Positions 58,431 to 64,000 of a stretch of 64,000 nucleotides of DNA are shown in pieces. Made by a program: the position numbers and the translations under genes. Source of the DNA: Cunninghamia lanceolata. Lineage: Eukaryota; Streptophyta; Pinopsida; Cupressales; Cupressaceae. The notes beneath the pieces are model-generated. The model was not told the origin of the DNA, made no database searches, and saw nothing but the letters and a program-made list of their open reading frames with translations. The stretch spans positions 2,108,001 to 2,172,000 of the forward strand of contig BSBN01000860.1 in NCBI GenBank assembly GCA_027924645.1, given 5' to 3'. Numbering within the stretch: position 1 is the stretch's first letter; every line of letters begins with the position of its first letter.

Positions 58431-60314
58431 GACATCCAAATAGAAGGAAACAACAATGTCTCACCAAATGATGGCCTAGGAGTCTACCAAGACCCTCTTC
58501 CCCATCATAATAACAACCAATCCACATCCAAACCATCATCCTCCAACACCAATCCCAACAACCAAACCAACAACATCAACTATAACAATGTTCCACCTCC
58601 TTACGACAATGTAGTAGGACGAATTCATTTTGACTCTACTCGTGTCACCACCATCAAACTCAAAAATACCACCCCTGAATGTGTCGTTACTACCCGACTT
58701 GGACGTGTAACCATAAAGGGACCATTTCCATCCTTCACCACTGCCACTTCTGAATATAACCTCCTTGATCACCTTGGGAAGACCCTCGCACAAATATCCA
58801 TTTTGGAACTCCTTAAGACATCCACCATCCACCGTGAAATCCTTGATAAGGCTCCCCAAGAGTCTCATGTCCCCACTGATATACCTCCCACCCAATTCCA
58901 AAATCTAATCGCTCAATTGTCCTCACCCTACCATCTCACTTTCAGCCAATCCGATATGCCACCCATCGATCCCACTCACAATAAAGCACTCCATATCAAA
59001 TTCCAAATCGCCAATCACAAAATCAAGAGGGTCCTCTTGGATAATGGATCTAGTTTGAATATATGTACGTTAAATTTCATAAAACTCTTGGGGTATTCGG
59101 TAGCTGACTTAGAGTCTTTGGTCATCTCCATCAAGGCATACGACAACACAGAAAGAGAATCAGAAGGCACCATATGCCTCCCTATCAAGGTGGGCCCACT
59201 CACGCTACCCACCCTATGTCATGTGATCAATCTTGACCTTCCATACAATCTTCTTCTAGGCTAACTATGGTTACATGCAATGCAATTTGTTCCATCCACT
59301 TATCACCAATGTCTCAAGTTCCCTCATAATGGTCTGGAAGTCGCTATTCCTGCCGATCAACAACCATTTGAATATTGCAAAGCCTTAGAGGTTGTTTACG
59401 ATAGACAATTTCATTGTCCAAACATTTATGGGGAACATGTTAAAGACCCCTCATCCATTCCATCCATGTCGTCATCCACCCCACAAGTCACCATTAATCC
59501 ATCGCACGCTTCCACCTCATCTTCCACTCCTACACCTCATGTATCCCAGGGCAAGATCATAGACAAAGGGTGTGGTGAATATGAGCTTCACAATGCCTTC
59601 AATGTGGGACAATTGCCTTTGTCCCCTCACTCTCATGGTCATCATCTCCAAAAGAAAGAACAAGAACAACAATGCAGGATCAATGACAAATTTCCCTTCA
59701 TCCTAGCACAGGTCTCTAGAGAAGAAGAAGCCAAAGAAATAACTTTGAGTAATTGGTTATACCATGATGAAACTGTTCCAGCATCAGTAGACATGGAATA
59801 ATTCAAAGAAAAGTATCCTGTACCATTTCAAATTTGTACCAAAATGCCTTACCATAGAATAGGACTTGGTGTTGATGAACAAGGTGTTACAGAACCTATC
59901 CTGGTTGACCCCACATCTCCCAAGAAATACGCCCAACACTTTGGTTTAGGATATGCTCCAGCGGCTATGACAATCCATGGACCCGCTAAAACTTTGGTAG
60001 AGGTGACCAAAATCTCTTGTATTGTTAAAAACATTACTCCGAGTGTCATCATACCTTCATGCGAATATCTTGATCTTTCATGCATCTTCCCCGATAATGC
60101 CATCTTTATCATCGACCTTCCTCTCGTTCATCCCAAGCTCATTACCTGGGATTATCAAGGACCCCCACCTCTCGACATGTTTCCAAACGATGAGGCTCTC
60201 TCAACATTCCTAGAACTCCATGACACCTCACGATATGATAAATGCTTGCATACTCATGCCTACTTTGGGGAAGAGGAAATCCTTAGTCCAAAAAAAGCAA
60301 AAATCAAAAAATAG
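58389..60314 (+). pseudogene. Gypsy aspartic protease and linker to reverse transcriptase
   Basis: The protease active site VLLDNGSSLNIC has its Asp at 59,040-59,042; the domain ends in LPYNLLLG followed by a TAA (59,262). In-frame segments 59,280-59,801 (VPSTYHQCLKFPHNG, YCKALEVVYDRQF) and 59,844-60,314 (linker, HPKLITWDY) belong to the same Pol polyprotein. Stops separate the segments. Confidence 0.78.
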
Positions 60315-61468
60315 AAAATCATCCCTAGGGAAACTCTTTGAGGCACTTTCAGACAGAAAAGAGAAAAATAAAGACATATCTCTTGGTGAAAACCTCTCTG
60401 AGGTGCTAGGAGATGAGGATATTCATCTTCCCCCCATACCATCCTATTGGCAGGAACGTTCCAACATCCTGATTAAAGGCACCCAGGAAATCAATCTCGG
60501 CACGCAAGAACAGCCTAAGCTTACACACCTTACAGAAAGCCTTGATATCAAAGAAAAATCCAATCTTTCAATCATTCTCCATGAAGCCCCCGATGTGTTC
60601 GCTTGGTCCTACGTAGACATGCCAGGATTGGATCCATCTTTGGTTGTCCATCATCTTTTGGTACATCCAGAAGCAAGGCCTGTCAAACAGAAACTCTGCA
60701 AGATGCATCCTCAAGTCACCTTGCTTGTCAAAGAGGAATTACAAAGCTATTAGAGGTTAGCTTTATTCGCCCTATTGACTATCCAGAATGGGTCTCCAGC
60801 ATTGTTCTAGTTGCTAAGAAACCTAGGGGCATCCGAGTATGCACAAATTTCTGAGACCTTAACAAGGCATGTCCAAAGGATGATTTTCCACTCCACAACA
60901 TTGACATCATTTTGGATTTCACGGCAAGACATGAAATGCTCTCCCTCATAGATGGCTTTTCCATGTACAAACAAATCAGAATCACCCCTAAAGATCAACA
61001 TAAAACTACTTTCACCTGTCCTTGGGGTACATATTGCTGGCAAGTCATGTCCTTTGGTCTAAATAATACTGGGGCAACTTATCAACGTGCAATGACTACT
61101 ATTTTCCATGACATGTTGCACAAAATCATAGAGGACTATGTGGATGATCTCCTAGGGAAGTCTAAAACAAGAGAGGAACACCCTGAAGTCCTATGATAGA
61201 TATTTGCACATCTCAGGGAGTACAATCTTTACCTCAATCCCAAGAAATGTGTCTTCGGTGTCACATCAAGAAAGATCTTGCGGTTCATTGTTTCCTGTAG
61301 AGGCATTGAGGTGGATCCCACTAAAGTCACTTCTATTTAACAAAAATGCCTCCCCCTAAGACACTCAAATAACTTCGAAGTCTCCAAGGCAAGCTCCAAT
61401 CTATTTGCAGATTCATTGCTCAAGTCACAGACAAGTGTCAACCCTTCGTCCATTTTCTTCAGAAAGAT
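60220..61468 (+). pseudogene. Gypsy reverse transcriptase
   Basis: DVFAWSYVDMPGLDP marks the domain start. SFIRPIDYPEWVSSIVLVAKK, DLNKACPKDDFPL, MLSLIDGFSMYKQI, KTTFTCPWGTYCW, MSFGLNNTGATYQRAM and YVDDLL (61,137-61,148) are the ordered RT motifs. Frameshifts lie near 60,300, 60,750 and 61,345. Stops include TGA 60,852 (where the family has Arg) and TGA/TAG at 61,193-61,198. Confidence 0.88.
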
Positions 61469-61979
61469 GTGCATTTCAAATGGGACCAAAATTGTCAACA
61501 AGCATTTAACCGCATTAAGGAATATCTAGCTTCACCACCAGTCCTAATGGCACCTATCCTTGGAAAACCCCTATTATTGTATATATTAGCCACTGCAGTA
61601 GCATTGGGGGCACTTCTAGCACAACATGATGATACTGGTCGTGAGAGAGCTATATACTATATCAGCAGAACCCTCGTTAGCTATGAGCTTAACTATACAT
61701 CTATGGAACGTGCATGTTTGGTTGTTGTTTTCTATTCTCAAAAGTTATGACACTACATGCTAAGTCATTCTATCAAGATCATCTTTAAAGTCAACCCTCT
61801 CAAATACCTGCTTTCCAAGACCTCACTCACAAGAAGAATGACAAAATGGGTAATGTTACTGAGTGAATTTGACATTGAATATTTGTTGACCGAAGAGCAA
61901 TCAAAGGGCAAGTTGTCATAGATCAATTGACTGAAGCACCCCTCATAGATTATCAACCCCTCTCCATTGATTTTCCAGA
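61469..61979 (+). pseudogene. Gypsy RNase H (first)
   Basis: FKWDQNCQQAFNRIKEYL, PVLMAPILGKPLLLYILAT, GALLAQHD, AIYYISRTLVSYELNYTSMERACLVVVF. A TGA at 61,748 interrupts the KL-HYML motif where Arg is expected. Confidence 0.82.
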
Positions 61980-62513
61980 TGAGTCCATCCTAACCATGAT
62001 AGAATCAACAACTTTGAAATTATATTTTGATGGATCCTTCACCTGAATCATGGTTTAGGGGCAAGAATATTGTTGGTAACCTCGCAAGATGACTACATCC
62101 CTAAAGCATACAAGCTTGCCTTCCCATGCACAAATAATGTGGCTGAATATGAATCTTTGATCATTGGTCTCAAAACAATAGTTCAGTGGAACATCCAATA
62201 GCTACAAGTCTATGGTGACTCTCAATTGATTATCAAACAAGTCAATGGTGAATATCTCACTAAGGATGACAAACTAGTACCGTACAAGCAAATGGTTGAC
62301 GAATACAAGCTATTCTTCACCTATATCCAGTTTGAACAGGTATCCCACCTTCACAACAAAGCAACTGATGCCATGGCCACTATTTGTTCCCTCCTAGATA
62401 TGCCTCATGATAGTCATCAGTGTGAATTTCTTGTGGAACAACTCCTTATGCTAGCATATCATGTCGCCGAGTTGGAATTCGTATGTGAGATTGTTGGTCC
62501 TAAAATTCCCTAG
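61980..62513 (+). pseudogene. Second, archaeal-type RNase H (Tat/Ogre hallmark)
   Basis: LYFDGSF near 62,016 is followed, after frame disruptions, by a VAEYE-like remnant, then YGDSQLIIKQVNGEYL and DDKLVPYKQMVDEYK. A second RNase H between RNase H and integrase defines the Tat/Ogre/Retand group of plant Ty3/gypsy elements. Confidence 0.75.
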
Positions 62514-63767
62514 TATCATGACATCTACACCTACCTCCAACTTCACACTTTTCCACCTGAATCCACTTGTAAACAACAAAGATCCCTCATCCACCGAGCC
62601 GCTCACTACACTATCCTTGCTGATACCCTCTATCGTCGAAGCTATGATGGCACTCTTCTTTAATGTTTAAACACAGAAGAATCTTCCCTCATCCTACACA
62701 AAGTCCACATAGGTATCTGCGGAGCACACACAAGTGGTATTGTCCTAGCCAAGAAGCTCTTGTGTACAGGATATTATTGGCCGACCATGGGACATGATGC
62801 ATGTGAATTCGTGAAAAAATGTAAGCCCTGTCAACAACATGGAGATCTCATTCATGCTTCCTCTCAAGTGTTGCAACCCATCACCACACCATGGCCTTTC
62901 TCTCAGTGGGGCTTAGATCCCATTGGAAAAATCCATTCACCCTCCTCCGACAGACATAAATTCATTATTACCGCCATAGAATACTTCACTAAGTGGGTTG
63001 AAGTTATTCCTCTCACTTTCACCACTAGAAACCAAATCACTAAGTTCATCCTTTACCATATCATCTATCGTTATGGTATCCCATCCACCATTGTTACAGA
63101 TAATGGCAAACCTTTCAAGAAACATGATGTTCATGACCTTTGTGAATAATTCCACATAAAACATCATTGGTCAACCCCAAACTACCCCCAAGGTAATGGC
63201 CAGGCTAAGGCAACCAACAAAACCTTGCTCAAAATCCTCAAGAAAGTTGTCAATGAGACTGGTCGTGATTAGCACCTCCACATCCATCCTTCCCTATGGG
63301 CCTATCACACTAGAATCCACACTCCTATAGGATCCGCTCCATATTCCCTAGTCTTCAGAGCCGAAGCTATCCTGCCAATAGAGATCGATTTGCCCTCATT
63401 GCGCATATCTTTGTGTAATGTTATCACTGATGAAGAATATCGTGTTGCATGCCTCCAAGAGTTATATCTATTGGATGAATGGTGCCTCAATGCCCTCAAT
63501 CACCTTCAAGCATACCAGAATTGGCTTCATAGATCCTATAACAAGAAAATCTGTGCAAGAGAGTTTGCAATAGGAGACTTGGTCCTAAAAGAAAATCAAA
63601 GGAATCATCAGAACAAGAAAAGAAAGGGAAATTTGAGCCTAATTGGCTAGGCCCCTATATCATCACTGCTAAGTATGGTTTTGGAGCATATCACCTCTCC
63701 ACCCTTGAAGGAGAAGATCTTGACGAGCCTATGAACATCATCCACCTAAAGCAGTTCCACAGTTAGC
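62514..63767 (+). pseudogene. Gypsy integrase
   Basis: Zinc-binding part: HIGICGAHTSG, YYWPTMGHDACEFVKKCKPCQQHGD. Core: GLDPIGKI (Asp), FTKWVEVIPL, IVTDNGKPF (Asp). In the third catalytic position GQA-K-ATNKT has Lys (AAG, 63,207-63,209) instead of Glu. Stops lie at 63,147 and 63,270. The C-terminal domain (RSYNKKICAREFAIGDLVL, then NIIHLKQFHS) ends at 63,765. No 3' LTR is reached. Confidence 0.88.
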
Positions 63768-64000
63768 CCATTGAATACCCCAAGTCAAAAAAAATACAAA
63801 TTTTTTTTTTAAATGTCAAAAATTCAAAAAAATAAAAAAAGTAAAGAAAAATAATTTGTCCTATGGTGAAAACCACTTCTTGTGGCACCTTGGATAAGTA
63901 CCATGATGAAAACATGCTCGCATGCATCATGTGTAGGTTCAACCCAAATCCATAATTCAAACCACCTCATCATAGTAGTACTCAATATTTATTTGTAGAA
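63768..64000. other. Non-coding tail of the gypsy element
   Basis: A/T-rich sequence after pol (poly-T and AAAAATAAAAAAAG runs). No LTR start recognised before the window ends. Confidence 0.5.

Noticed and set aside
1..64000. tRNA or rRNA genes
   Set aside because: No cloverleaf-compatible A/B box pair or rRNA core was recognised by eye; initiator-Met words found are retroelement primer sites.

Overview
The window looks like a transposon-dense, AT-rich stretch of a nuclear genome from a land plant. The evidence is plant-type LTR retrotransposons (a Tat/Ogre-like Ty3/gypsy element and SIRE-like Copia termini with an initiator-Met tRNA primer site), a plant-style Helitron with an RPA gene, and a PGG-domain fragment. 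The scale of nesting would suit a large genome such as a gymnosperm, but nothing here fixes the species. No complete ordinary host gene, tRNA, rRNA or CRISPR array was recognised.

Layout. 1-7.9 kb: AT-rich sequence with one membrane-protein ORF (PGG/ankyrin-tail type) at 0.67-1.2 kb and minor repeats. 7.95-9.70 kb: a CATCAT/ATGATG-rich repeat (copy A), inverted relative to two more copies at 26.6-28.5 kb (B) and 32.4-34.6 kb (C). 11.2-22.7 kb: the most notable locus, a Helentron/Helitron2-like rolling-circle transposon coding region. It carries OTU protease-like, zinc-finger, HUH Rep, PIF1-type helicase and AP-endonuclease-like domains in one polyprotein broken by one frameshift and one stop. 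A separate five-exon RPA1-like gene downstream reads open throughout. 25.64-34.62 kb: two 2.8-2.9 kb direct repeats (probable LTRs that include B and C) around a 3.3 kb interior with a decayed minus-strand ORF and no polymerase.

34.6-40.6 kb: LTR-like sequence with perfect A/T hairpins and TATA boxes, then a leader with a degenerate AGCGCC motif array. This belongs with the Ty3/gypsy element whose gag-pol remnants fill 56.3-63.8 kb. Between leader and gag sits a minus-strand LTR element (40.57-55.36 kb). Into its long second ORF a plus-strand element of the same family has inserted (44,433-51,937) with matching LTRs, a primer-binding site, a polypurine tract and a 5-bp target duplication (catcc). 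Both members lack integrase, reverse transcriptase and RNase H. Instead each encodes a coiled-coil Gag with zinc knuckles and a conserved ~1,060-codon ORF2 that I cannot assign to a known family.

How it works together: this is a nest of mobile elements. Most premature stops in the elements are explained by C-to-T change (CGA to TGA, CAG/CAA to TAG/TAA), as expected of methylated, silenced repeats. The Helentron encodes replication initiator, unwinding, nuclease and single-strand-binding functions at one locus. The pol-less family would need reverse transcriptase and integrase from a related element.
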